A DNA stretch of 64,000 nt, taken from assembly GCF_040643435.1 (NCBI RefSeq), contig NZ_JBEYUH010000003.1, positions 322,949 through 386,948 on the forward strand. The letters run 5' to 3'. Below are positions 36,385-45,144 of this stretch, piece by piece. A program made the translations under genes and the position numbers. The DNA is from Rhodococcus sp040643435. GTDB taxonomy: Bacteria; Actinomycetota; Actinomycetes; Mycobacteriales; Mycobacteriaceae. The notes beneath the pieces were generated by a model, which saw nothing but the letters and a program-made list of their open reading frames with translations, had not been told where the DNA came from and did no database searches. Numbering within the stretch: the first letter of the stretch is position 1; every line of letters starts with the position of its first letter.

Positions 36385-37220
36385 GCGACGCGTGAGCGGT
36401 AGTTGCGCATCGCGAGCAGGGCGATACCCCAGCCGACGACGGTGATGATCAGGACGATGACCCAGTGGTAGAGCTGCTGGTCGCCGCCGAGCAGCGGTGT
36501 CCGCACGATGTCGAGGAAGTGGTAGAGCGGGTTGATCTCGGCGATCCGCGCCCGGTCCTCGTTGCCGGTGCCCTCGAGGGTCTTCTCCGTCCAGATGATC
36601 GGCGTCATGAAGAACAGCAGCTGGACGATGCTGCTGAGCAGCGGGGCGATGTCGCGGTACCGGGTCGCGAGGATGCCGAAGACCAGTGACACCCACACGG
36701 CGTTGATGGCGATCAGTGCGAGGGCGGGGATCGCCGCGAGCGCCGTCCAGTGCAGCTGGCGGGGGAAGACGATGAGGATGCCGATGTAGATGACGATGTT
36801 GTGCGCGAACAGGATCATCTGCCGCCACACCAGTCGGTAGACGTGCACGCTCAGCGGCGTGGGCAGCTGTTTGATCAGGCCCTCGTTGGACATGAACACG
36901 TCCGCGCCCTCGAGGATCGACCCCTGGATCAGGTTCCAGATGATGAAGCCGAGCGCGACGTACGGGAGGAATTCGGGCACGTCGAGGTTGAACAGGGTGC
37001 CGTACAGCACACCCATTGCGATCGCCGTGACACCCGTCGCAATGGTGATCCAGATCGGCCCGAGGACCGACCGCCGGTAGCGCTGTTTGATGTCCTGCCA
37101 GCCGAGCAGCAACCACAGTTCACGGTGGTTGAAGCCTTCGCGCAGATCCTGGAACGCGCGCCGGAACGAGCGTGAGGACGACTCGATGGGTTCGTCGTCG
37201 ACGGTGAGGGCATCAGACAC
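36372..37220 (-). CDS. wzm: Wzm-type ABC transporter permease for galactan lipid
   Basis: 282-residue ABC-2 permease with six helices, homologous to mycobacterial Rv3783/RfbD, the partner of the Wzt ATPase that exports lipid-linked galactan. Amphipathic N-terminal part (ELWLLLGWQDIKQRYRRSVLGPIW) is typical of Wzm. Its ATPase partner lies 9 kb away at 46.0-46.9 kb on the same strand; in mycobacteria the two genes flank glfT1. GTG 37220 is eight bases after TAGGCT, suggesting a leaderless message. Confidence 0.92.
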   Translation of the reverse strand: MSDALTVDDEPIESSSRSFRRAFQDLREGFNHRELWLLLGWQDIKQRYRRSVLGPIWITIATGVTAIAMGVLYGTLFNLDVPEFLPYVALGFIIWNLIQGSILEGADVFMSNEGLIKQLPTPLSVHVYRLVWRQMILFAHNIVIYIGILIVFPRQLHWTALAAIPALALIAINAVWVSLVFGILATRYRDIAPLLSSIVQLLFFMTPIIWTEKTLEGTGNEDRARIAEINPLYHFLDIVRTPLLGGDQQLYHWVIVLIITVVGWGIALLAMRNYRSRVAYWV

Positions 37221-37234
37221 GGATCCCGAGCCTA
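37218..37234 (-). promoter_or_regulatory. Leaderless promoter of wzm
   Basis: TAGGCT (reverse complement of 37229-37234), CGGGATCC, then GTG 37220. Matches the aftA and wzt elements almost base for base. Confidence 0.5.
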
Positions 37235-37405
37235 CCCGCGCCGGAAATTGCTCTGTGCGGGCGCGGGGTGAGCGGGACCTCGGCGGGTGCGCAGATCCGG
37301 TCGATTCTGCGCAAACTTCTCGACGAGAAGTGCACGGAGTGTCGAGACCGGTCCTGTGCGGTATCCGGATCGTGCCGTCGATCGCACCGAGTATCGGGAG
37401 GACTC

Positions 37406-38653
37406 ATGGCGTCGGTCCTGCAGCAGTTGGACGAGATCCGCGCGAATCAGGAGAACTTGTACCGCGACCTGCACGCCCATCCGGAGTTGTCGCATCGGGA
37501 GACGCGCACCGCGGCCGAGGTCGTCGAGCGATTGCACGCCGCAGGATGCGAGGTGCACACCCATGTGGGTGGCACTGGCGTCGTCGGTGTCCTGCAGAAC
37601 GGTGACGGCCCGGGGGTGCTGCTGCGTGCTGATATGGATGCCCTGCCGGTCCGGGAGGAGACGGGCCTGGACTACGCCAGCGCGGCGACGGCGACGGACG
37701 CGGCCGGAAACGAGACTCCCGTGATGCACGCGTGCGGCCACGACGTGCACGTCGCATGCCTGGTCGGTGCGGTGGAACTGCTGGCCCGGTCCACCGAACA
37801 GTGGCGGGGCAGGCTCGTCGCGGTGTTCCAGCCCGGGGAAGAGGTCGCGGACGGCGCTCAGCGCATGGTGGACGACGGGCTCGCCGAGATCGCCGGGAAG
37901 GCCGATGTGGCGTTGTGCCAGCATGTGCTCGCCTTCCCTGCCGGCCTCGTCGGTACGCGCAGTGGCCCGACCCTCTCGGCCGCGGACAGCATGCGAATCA
38001 CCGTCCACGGCCGAGGCGCACACGGGTCGATGCCGCAGGCCGGTATCGACCCGGTCGTACTCGCCGCGATGATCGTCGTCAGATTGCAGACGATCATCGC
38101 CCGCGAGACGCAACCTGGGGAGCCGGTCGTGCTCACCGTCGGCAGTGTCCAGGCCGGAACGAAGAGCAACGTCATCCCGGACAGGGCGACGATCTTGCTC
38201 AACATCCGCACCTACGACGAGGACACCAGGCGCGCGATTCTCGCCGCGGTGAAGCGGATCGTCGTCGCCGAATGCGACGCTTCCCGCTCGCCGCGACCTC
38301 CCGAATTCGAGTTGCTCGACCAGTACCCGATGACCGACAACGACCCTGCGGTCACCGAGCGTGTGGCGGCCGCATTCGATCACCACTTCGGGGAGGACGC
38401 CGGCGAACTTCCGCTGCTGACAGCGAGCGAGGACTTCAGCGACATCCCGCGTGCCCTCGGCATCCCGTATACCTACTGGGGGATCGGCGGGACCGATCCC
38501 GATCTCTATCGGCAGGCCGAAACCGAAGGACGCGTTGCCGACGATGTGCCGGTCAACCACTCGGCGAAGTTCGCGCCGCCGATCCAGCCCACCCTCGACA
38601 CCGGAACGGCTGCGCTGGTCGTCGCGGCGCTGACATTCTTCGACGAGGCATGA
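37406..38653 (+). CDS. M20-family amidohydrolase
   Basis: 415-residue zinc-dependent peptidase/amidohydrolase of the AbgB/HipO type (N-acyl-amino-acid or hippurate hydrolase class). Metal-site motifs: DLHAHPELSHRE, DMDALPV, HACGHDVH, FQPGEEVADGA, and the dimerisation domain with GRGAHGSMP. The substrate is unknown. ATG 37406 follows GGGAGGACTC; the open frame upstream is not conserved-looking. Followed after 15 bases by the TRIC-type channel gene. Confidence 0.88.
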   Translation: MASVLQQLDEIRANQENLYRDLHAHPELSHRETRTAAEVVERLHAAGCEVHTHVGGTGVVGVLQNGDGPGVLLRADMDALPVREETGLDYASAATATDAAGNETPVMHACGHDVHVACLVGAVELLARSTEQWRGRLVAVFQPGEEVADGAQRMVDDGLAEIAGKADVALCQHVLAFPAGLVGTRSGPTLSAADSMRITVHGRGAHGSMPQAGIDPVVLAAMIVVRLQTIIARETQPGEPVVLTVGSVQAGTKSNVIPDRATILLNIRTYDEDTRRAILAAVKRIVVAECDASRSPRPPEFELLDQYPMTDNDPAVTERVAAAFDHHFGEDAGELPLLTASEDFSDIPRALGIPYTYWGIGGTDPDLYRQAETEGRVADDVPVNHSAKFAPPIQPTLDTGTAALVVAALTFFDEA

Positions 38654-38668
38654 CGGACGGGGGGACGC

Positions 38669-39322
38669 GTGGACCTGAACGCGCAGAGTACGTTGCTGCT
38701 CGCGCTCGACCTGCTCGGCACGTTCGCGTTCGCGCTCAACGGAGCGCTCACCGCCGTCCGCGTCATCCGGATCGACATCGTCGGGGTCGTGACGCTCGGA
38801 ATGATCACAGCGCTGGGCGGCGGCATCATCCGCGACATCCTCATCGACGACCTGCCACCCGCGACGTTCAGTGACTGGCGATATCTCGCCGTTGCCGCGG
38901 CCGGCAGTCTCCTCGCGTTCTTCGCCCGCAAACTCGAGCGTCTGTCCGCACCCATCACAATGTTCGACGCGGCGGGCCTGAGCCTGTTCGCCGTCACCGG
39001 AGCGGTGAAGGCACTCGACTTCGGCCTCGGCCCGGTGCAGGCGATCATCCTCGGCACGATCACCGGCGTCGGTGGCGGCACATTGCGCGACGTGCTGATC
39101 CGGCGCGTTCCTGTGGTGTTGAACAGTGATCTCTACGCCATTCCGGCGATGGTCGCGGCGAGCGTCATCGTCGTCTGCGCGAGCCTCGACATACCGACCC
39201 TGCTGCCGGCGCTCGCCGCCGCGGCGCTGTGCTTCACGATCCGGATGGTGGGAGTTCGCTACGGTCTCAATGCACCCGGGCCGCGCGGGTTCGACGACCC
39301 CGATCGACCGAAGCAGACGTGA
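38669..39322 (+). CDS. TRIC-type trimeric cation channel family protein (UPF0126)
   Basis: 217-residue membrane protein with seven helices arranged as two repeats, each carrying the glycine-rich loop: ALGGGIIRDIL and GVGGGTLRDVL. This is the hallmark of the bacterial YadS/YicG family, homologous to animal TRIC cation channels. Transported ion and role here unknown. GTG 38669 has GGGGGGA upstream; 15 bases after the amidohydrolase, so likely one operon. Confidence 0.9.
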   Translation: MDLNAQSTLLLALDLLGTFAFALNGALTAVRVIRIDIVGVVTLGMITALGGGIIRDILIDDLPPATFSDWRYLAVAAAGSLLAFFARKLERLSAPITMFDAAGLSLFAVTGAVKALDFGLGPVQAIILGTITGVGGGTLRDVLIRRVPVVLNSDLYAIPAMVAASVIVVCASLDIPTLLPALAAAALCFTIRMVGVRYGLNAPGPRGFDDPDRPKQT

Positions 39323-39370
39323 TCGAGGACGGTGTTGCTGTCGCTCCTCGCGCTCGTTGCATGGGGACTT

Positions 39371-39413
39371 GAGTGGATCCAGCCCCGGATTGCGGGGCCG
39401 CATCCACACAACT
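39371..39413. repeat. Intergenic hairpin of a small dispersed family
   Basis: TGGATCCAGCCCCG pairs with CGGGGCCGCATCCA around a short loop, with GAG/CTC outside. Lies between the TRIC gene and the hybrid kinase. Its arms resemble the rmlC hairpin at 30280-30326 (TGTGGATCCA-CCCCG core), so the two may share an origin or function as terminators. Confidence 0.45.
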
Positions 39414-39526
39414 CGTCCTCGTACGTATTCGTTCGTCGTATGTCTTCCTTATGTCTCGGTCCGCACGATCTCGGGGGAGAATGCCACTTGTGTGTGTGCT
39501 CGGGTGCCGGAGACAGGGGCGAGGGG

Positions 39527-42019
39527 ATGGCGGCGACAGCTGATTCGGAAGAGGCCTGGTCGGCGGATCGCTTGTTCGCGGGACCGGGAGAGAGCCGAGA
39601 ACGATTCCGGAACACCGACTGGTCGGCCACTCCCTTGGGGCCGGTCGAGTCCTGGCCGGCGGAGTTACGCATGGCAGTACGAACGGTGTTGCCCTCGGAA
39701 GTGCCGATGCTGTTGTGGTGGGGGCCGCAGCTGGTGCAGATCTTCAACGACGCGATCATCCCCGTTCTCGGCGACAAGTATCCCGCGGCGGTTGCTCAAC
39801 CGGCCCCCGAATGCTGGCCCGAAGTGTGGGACGAAGTCGGTTCTCGCGTCGAACGGGCGATGGGCGGCACCGCGACCTTCGCCGAGAAAGAACTGCTGTT
39901 CATGCAGCGTCACGGATATGTGGAGGAGACCTACTGGACCTTCTCCTACAGTCCGATCCGCGACGAGTCCGGCAAGGTGGCAGGGGTGTTCGTAGCGACC
40001 AGCGACGTCACGGCGCAGATACTCGGTGAGCGTCGGTTGGAGGCGCTGAGTTGTCTGGGGACGGTGGCGATCACCGATTCGGGAGCATCCGTGACCGATA
40101 CTTGTCGTTCCGCGCTGGATGTCCTCGCTCCGAGTTACGCGGATATCCCCTTGGCGGCGATCTTCCTCGACACACGGGTGGTGGACCCCGGCAAGCCTCG
40201 ACGGGCCTGGACACAGTCCGCATCGCTCGGAACAAGGCCGAACGCGTCGGACTCCCTTCTCGGACCGGACCGGGACGTTCTGCTGACGAGAGCGGTCACG
40301 GAATCCGAACCGATCATCGTCTCCGGCGTCGCCGAGCGGTGCCCCGATCTGCTCGACCCGCAGCGAGCCCTCGGCGATCATCCGGTCGACCGAATCCTGC
40401 TCGCACCGTTGAAGGCTCCCGGACGCGAAGCTCCGTTCGGCGTTCTCGCGATTGGTCTGAGCGCCTATCGGGTGTTCGACGCTGCCTATGCCGACTTCGT
40501 CGACCTCGTCGCCACCAAGATCTCGGGTCTGCTGCGGGATGCGGAGGCAATGGACGCCGAGCGCCGCCGAGCCGATGCATTCGCAGCACTGGACGCAGCC
40601 AAGACTCGTTTCCTCGAATCGATCAGCCACGAGTTCCGCACACCGCTGACGCTGCTTCTCGGTCCGCTGCAGAGTGTGCTCGGCGAGGCCACGGCATTGA
40701 CCGAGGCTCAGAGGCACACGCTGGAAGCCGCCCAGCGGGCCGCACTCAGGCTGCAACGACTTGTCGACGCGTTGCTCGAGGTGACCCGTGTGGAAGCCGA
40801 TGCGTCGAACAAGGACCTGCAGCCGACCGATCCGGCGGCGCTCACAGCCGAATGTGTGGACCTGTTCGCCGATGCGGCGCACCGCGCGGGCCTCGCTCTG
40901 ACCTGCCGGGTCTCGGATGCTGCAGCGGAGCCGATCCAGCTCGATCCCCAGCTGTGGGCCCATATCGTCCTCAATCTGCTCTCGAATGCCGTCAAGTACA
41001 CCCCTGCCGGATCCATCGATGTGGAATTGGACGTGGAGGACGATCGACTGGTGCTGAAGGTCGTCGACACGGGCTTGGGCATACCGGAGGCGGAACTCGA
41101 TCGCGTCTTCCACCGGTTCCATCGCATCGAGCGAGACGGCGGGCGCAGTGAGGAAGGGATCGGGCTGGGCCTGTCCCTCGTCTCGGACTGGGTCGAAGCG
41201 CTCGACGGGACGGTGACCGTGGCCAGTGAGGTCGGGCAAGGCAGTACTTTCACTGTGTCCGTTCCCCGCATCGTCGGTCCGGGGTCGGAATCCTCGGCGG
41301 GAACGGTGCCGGTGGATCTGAGCGCTCCGTACGTGAGCGAAGCCGACCAGTGGGGTAGGGACACCGTCCCCCACGGCGGGCCGTCTCCACAGGACGAGGA
41401 CGCGGAGTCGGTGCCGCGGATCCTGGTGATCGAGGACAACGCCGACATGCGTGACTACCTGACGCAGTTGTTGCGTCGGGAGAACTGGCACGTGGACGCG
41501 GTGGCGGACAGCGATACCGCGCTCGAGCGACTCCGGTCGCGGCTCCCGCATCTCGTTCTGAGCGACATCATGCTCCCCGGCCGGGACGGCGTGGCGCTGC
41601 TCGGGGAGATCCGCAGGGACCCCGCGATGTCTCGGCTGCCGGTCATCCTCCTCACGGCCAGGGCCGGTGCGGAAGCCGCGATCGGTGGTCTGCGCACCGG
41701 CGCCGACGACTACATCACCAAACCTTTTCACCCCGACGAGCTCGTCGCTCGCATCCGTGTGAACCTCGAGCTGTCGTGGCTGCGTGAGCAGATTCTGGCG
41801 GCTAGCGAACGTGAATCCGACCAGCTTCGAACAGCATTGGAGACGCGCTCGACGCTCGGCAGAGCAGTGGGGCTGATGATGGCCACCTTCGAGTGCGATG
41901 CCGACACCGCCTTCGAAAAGCTGGTGGCCTTCTCTCAGCACCGTAACGTCAAGGTGCGCGACATCGCCGAGCAGATCGTCGGGGATTACACCGCCTCGCT
42001 CACGGATTCTCGGCGGTAG
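39527..42019 (+). CDS. Hybrid sensor histidine kinase with receiver and ANTAR domains
   Basis: 830-residue soluble signalling protein. Order: PAS-like domain (about 20-165), GAF domain (170-340), HisKA with His368 in SISHEFRTP, HATPase (460-580; NLLSNAVKY, GLGIPE, GIGLGLSLV), receiver (about 630-745; phospho-acceptor Asp680 in LSDIMLPG), and a C-terminal ANTAR domain (about 765-825; ETRSTLGRAVGLMM, DADTAFEKLVAFSQ). ANTAR domains bind paired RNA hairpins and prevent termination, so phosphorylation may control RNA binding within one polypeptide. No membrane helices, so the signal is intracellular or diffusible. ATG 39527 follows AGGGGCGAGGGG. Confidence 0.9.
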   Translation: MAATADSEEAWSADRLFAGPGESRERFRNTDWSATPLGPVESWPAELRMAVRTVLPSEVPMLLWWGPQLVQIFNDAIIPVLGDKYPAAVAQPAPECWPEVWDEVGSRVERAMGGTATFAEKELLFMQRHGYVEETYWTFSYSPIRDESGKVAGVFVATSDVTAQILGERRLEALSCLGTVAITDSGASVTDTCRSALDVLAPSYADIPLAAIFLDTRVVDPGKPRRAWTQSASLGTRPNASDSLLGPDRDVLLTRAVTESEPIIVSGVAERCPDLLDPQRALGDHPVDRILLAPLKAPGREAPFGVLAIGLSAYRVFDAAYADFVDLVATKISGLLRDAEAMDAERRRADAFAALDAAKTRFLESISHEFRTPLTLLLGPLQSVLGEATALTEAQRHTLEAAQRAALRLQRLVDALLEVTRVEADASNKDLQPTDPAALTAECVDLFADAAHRAGLALTCRVSDAAAEPIQLDPQLWAHIVLNLLSNAVKYTPAGSIDVELDVEDDRLVLKVVDTGLGIPEAELDRVFHRFHRIERDGGRSEEGIGLGLSLVSDWVEALDGTVTVASEVGQGSTFTVSVPRIVGPGSESSAGTVPVDLSAPYVSEADQWGRDTVPHGGPSPQDEDAESVPRILVIEDNADMRDYLTQLLRRENWHVDAVADSDTALERLRSRLPHLVLSDIMLPGRDGVALLGEIRRDPAMSRLPVILLTARAGAEAAIGGLRTGADDYITKPFHPDELVARIRVNLELSWLREQILAASERESDQLRTALETRSTLGRAVGLMMATFECDADTAFEKLVAFSQHRNVKVRDIAEQIVGDYTASLTDSRR

Positions 42020-42026
42020 GACCCGC

Positions 42027-42446
42027 TCAACCGCCGAGTGAGTCCGACAAGGTGTTCCGTCCGGTCACGAATTGGTCCCACTGCTTCTGGATCTCCCGGG
42101 AGGCGTCTTCTCCCAGGAGATCCGGGCACAGGCTCGTCACGCTCGCCACGCTGATCGTCACCGCGTCGAGGGCGTCGTAACCGGCGTCGCGGGAGGGCCC
42201 GGTGAAGCCGACGACCAGATCCGTCGCAGCCGCGTCCTCGCCGGTGTTGTCGGCGTTCTCCTGGAGTTGGTCGCAGGTCTTCTCACCCACTTCGAGCACG
42301 GCATCGCGGTCACCGGTGTCGATCCCGGCCTCTCCGAGACGGGCGAGGTAGACGTCCTCCCCGCCCTCGCTCGAGGCGCTGCTGCCGCAGGCTGCCAGGG
42401 CAACCACCGTCATGCCCGAGAGGGCGATCGAAACGAACGTACGCAT
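42027..42446 (-). CDS. DUF732-like lipoprotein
   Basis: 139-residue putative lipoprotein with lipobox ALAAC (Cys at 20) after a short basic N-terminus. The mature part has two cysteines (EKTCDQL and SLCPDLL) in the DUF732 pattern, as in the lipoprotein at 3118. Function unknown. ATG 42446 gives a normal signal peptide; an upstream start at 42509 would put 21 irregular residues in front. Convergent with the hybrid kinase, seven bases between stop codons. Confidence 0.72.
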   Translation of the reverse strand: MRTFVSIALSGMTVVALAACGSSASSEGGEDVYLARLGEAGIDTGDRDAVLEVGEKTCDQLQENADNTGEDAAATDLVVGFTGPSRDAGYDALDAVTISVASVTSLCPDLLGEDASREIQKQWDQFVTGRNTLSDSLGG

Positions 42447-42620
42447 CGTCAACGCATTCTCTTTCCGTCGAGCTGCGGGTCGATGTGGGACGCAGGCGCA
42501 GTCGTTCACGGCTGTCCCCCTGTCGAGCCGGCCGTTCCCCCTGAACGGTCCCGTGCATTATGCACATCCGGGTGCAGGACCGTGCAGGGGTGCTCGGCGA
42601 GAGTGCGGCGACGAATCGGG

Positions 42621-44402
42621 TCAGGCGTCGGCGTACAGCTTGTCGATCTCCTCCGCGTACTTCGCGTCGATCGGCTTGCGCTTGAGCTTCATCGTCGGGG
42701 TCAGTTCGTCGCCCGAGGGTTCCCAGACCGACGTCAGCACCGTGTACTTCTTGATCTGCTCGACCCGCGACAGTTTGCTGTTCGCCTCCTCCACCGACTT
42801 GGCGATCGAGTCGAGGACCACAGGATTCTGCGCGAGCTCCTCGTGGCTACCGCTCAGCCCGTGTTGTTCTGCGAAAACGGCCAGGGCGTCGGGGTCGAGC
42901 GCGAGCAATGCGACGTTGTACGGACGGTCGTTGCCGATGGTGACGGCGCCGCCGAGCATCGGGCAGGCAGCGCGCAACGCACCTTCGATGTTGGCGGGCG
43001 ACATGTTCTTCCCCGCCGCGTTGACGATGATCTCCTTCTTCCGGTCGATCAGCCGGACATAGCCGTCCGCATCGATCTCACCGATATCGCCCGTGTGCAG
43101 CCACCCGTCGGAATCGATTGCTTCCGAGGTCTTGTCGGGATCGTTGCGGTAACCCTTCATGAGCAGCGGTCCGGAGACGAGCAGTTCGCCGTCGTCGGCC
43201 ACCTTGATGGTCGCGCAGGGTACGGCCTGCCCGACGGTGCCGATACGGATGGCGCCCGGCCTGTTCATCGTGACAACGCACGAGGTTTCCGACATTCCCC
43301 ACACTTCCGAGCATGGAATTCCCAGTGCCAAAACGAATTCGAGCACTTCTGGTGAGATTGCCGCTGCGCCGGTGACGGCCGCGCGCACCTCGTCGAGTCC
43401 GAGCTTGCCGCGAATCGCGGACAGCACCAGCCGGTCGGCCACCGCGTGCTGGATTTCGAGCGTGCGTGGCACGGGTTTACCGTCGGACTGCAGTCGCGCT
43501 CGCTTACGCCCGACATCGATCGCCCACAGCGCGAGCTTCTTCTTGACGGGGCTGGACTCTTCGGCGAGGGTCTTGTCGATCGCGGCCTTGAGCTTGTACC
43601 AAACCTGCGGGACGGCGCCGAACAGCGTGGGACGGAGGCCGGGCAGCACCGCGATGGCCTGTTTGAGGTCGTCGAGCGTGGTGATCTGCATGCCGCTGTA
43701 GAGACTCGAGTAGTGCGAACCCCAGCGGTTGGCTATGTGGGCGTCGGGTAGGTACGACAGGATCCGGTCGTCCGGTCCGGTAGGCAGATAGGTGGTTGTC
43801 GCCGCCAGTTCGGCCAGCAGGTTGGCGTGGGTGAGTTCGACCCCCTTCGGCGGCCCGGTGGTACCGGAGGTGTAGATGAGGGTCAGCAGGTCGGAGGGTT
43901 GCACAGCCTTCCAGGAAGCGTCGAAGTCGAACGCCGGGTCGGCGGCGGCTTCGAGATCGTCGAGGGACATTACGCCTTCGGGTTTGCCGTCGACGCACAC
44001 GAGGTGCTCGACCTTCGTGTCGCCGATCGCCTGCCGCAGGACGGGAACGAATTGCTCCTCGGTGATCATCACGCGGTTCCCGGCGTTGCCGAGCACGTAC
44101 GAGATCTGTTCGGCGGTCAGCGAGTTGTAGATCGAGAACGGCACGGCACCGAGGTGGATCGCCGCAGTATCGACGAGATGGAATTCGGGCCGATTGGTGA
44201 GCATGATCCCGACGGTGTCTCCTCGGCTCACGCCGAGTCCGGCGAGACCTGCAGCGAGACGGGCGACGCGTTCGGCGTACTGACGCCAGGTGTAGCGGAC
44301 GGAATCGTCGGGGGTGCGCAGTGCGACCTTGTCGGGATAGGCCGCGGCAGTGGTCTGAAAGGCTTCGCAGAGGGTCGACGGGGTGGTGGCACGAGGGGTC
44401 AT
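42621..44402 (-). CDS. Long-chain fatty acid-CoA ligase (FadD15-like)
   Basis: 593-residue acyl-CoA synthetase. AMP-binding signature LIYTSGTTGPPKGVE, SYLPDAHIANR, the fatty-acid segment WGMSETS, TGDIGEIDADGYVRLIDRKKEII and the conserved lysine region near the C-terminus (PTMKLKRKPI) are all present. It activates long-chain fatty acids for lipid synthesis or beta-oxidation and is the AMP-forming CoA ligase type, not the FAAL type of fadD32. ATG 44402 has CTGGAG seven bases upstream. Divergent from the small membrane protein at 44661 across 258 bases. Confidence 0.92.
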   Translation of the reverse strand: MTPRATTPSTLCEAFQTTAAAYPDKVALRTPDDSVRYTWRQYAERVARLAAGLAGLGVSRGDTVGIMLTNRPEFHLVDTAAIHLGAVPFSIYNSLTAEQISYVLGNAGNRVMITEEQFVPVLRQAIGDTKVEHLVCVDGKPEGVMSLDDLEAAADPAFDFDASWKAVQPSDLLTLIYTSGTTGPPKGVELTHANLLAELAATTTYLPTGPDDRILSYLPDAHIANRWGSHYSSLYSGMQITTLDDLKQAIAVLPGLRPTLFGAVPQVWYKLKAAIDKTLAEESSPVKKKLALWAIDVGRKRARLQSDGKPVPRTLEIQHAVADRLVLSAIRGKLGLDEVRAAVTGAAAISPEVLEFVLALGIPCSEVWGMSETSCVVTMNRPGAIRIGTVGQAVPCATIKVADDGELLVSGPLLMKGYRNDPDKTSEAIDSDGWLHTGDIGEIDADGYVRLIDRKKEIIVNAAGKNMSPANIEGALRAACPMLGGAVTIGNDRPYNVALLALDPDALAVFAEQHGLSGSHEELAQNPVVLDSIAKSVEEANSKLSRVEQIKKYTVLTSVWEPSGDELTPTMKLKRKPIDAKYAEEIDKLYADA

Positions 44403-44660
44403 CACTACTCCAGAGGTCGAGTGTGGCGACAGCGTAAGGCGAAGTGGCAACGCGCGTGGTCGGATTTGCCGGATTGTGTCCTGCCGTCCGCCCCTGACCA
44501 CATCGGAGCCGGGCCGTCCCCTGGGTTCGGCGGTGTAACGAGTCGTGGCACCGGGTCGATTCGCAAGTGATCGAATACGCAAAGTCCGCAAAGCGGGCAA
44601 ATGACGCGCCTTGTGCCGATTGTTCTACGGCGGAAATCGCGAACTCGAAGGAGACCACTG

Positions 44661-45074
44661 ATGACCGATCCCCTGGGGAATCGGGACCCGAGTCCAAAAT
44701 TCCAACGCGCTCTGGAACCCGGCGAACTCGAGGAATTGAACCGTCTGCGCGCGTGGAGAGAGCACCACGAACGCGAGGAACACGCGCGTCGTCTGGAAGA
44801 ACATCATCGGCATCTGGCCCACGACGAACAGCAGCGACGGCTCGCAGATCAGCAGCGGAGACTGTACGAGCAGCAACAGCCGAACTTCTCCCAGCAGCCG
44901 GCCTATCCCTATCCGCCTCCGCAGCCGTACGCGCCCGTTCAGCAGGTCACGGTCAACAACGTCAAGCGTGCCGACTGCCCGCACCTTCTGCACCTGGTGC
45001 TCACCGCGATCACCTGCGGAGCGTGGCTGCCCGTGTGGATCATCCACGCCATCATCGTCGCCGCGAGGAACTGA
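44661..45074 (+). CDS. Small Gln/Glu/Arg-rich protein with C-terminal membrane anchor
   Basis: 137-residue protein of unknown function. Residues 20-75 form a highly charged Arg/Glu/His/Gln coiled-coil-like stretch, residues 76-100 are Pro/Tyr/Gln-rich (PAYPYPPPQPY), and the last 30 residues (NVKRADCPHLLHLVLTAITC then GAWLPVWIIH) form a hydrophobic anchor seen in other actinobacterial small proteins. ATG 44661 has GAAGGAGACC upstream. It converges on glfT1 with 70 bases between. Confidence 0.7.
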   Translation: MTDPLGNRDPSPKFQRALEPGELEELNRLRAWREHHEREEHARRLEEHHRHLAHDEQQRRLADQQRRLYEQQQPNFSQQPAYPYPPPQPYAPVQQVTVNNVKRADCPHLLHLVLTAITCGAWLPVWIIHAIIVAARN

Positions 45075-45144
45075 GCCCGATACCTCGCGTCGAAGAGGCT
45101 GGGAGGTAGGGATTCGAGAAGGTCCTATCCGGGTGACAGTGACG

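Noticed and set aside
37232..39409. Long minus-strand frame opposite the M20 and TRIC genes
   Set aside because: Arg/Asp/Gly-rich translation without motifs, lying opposite two clearly recognised genes.
39665..41941. 758-codon minus-strand frame opposite the hybrid kinase
   Set aside because: No domain signature; mirror of the kinase's codon bias.
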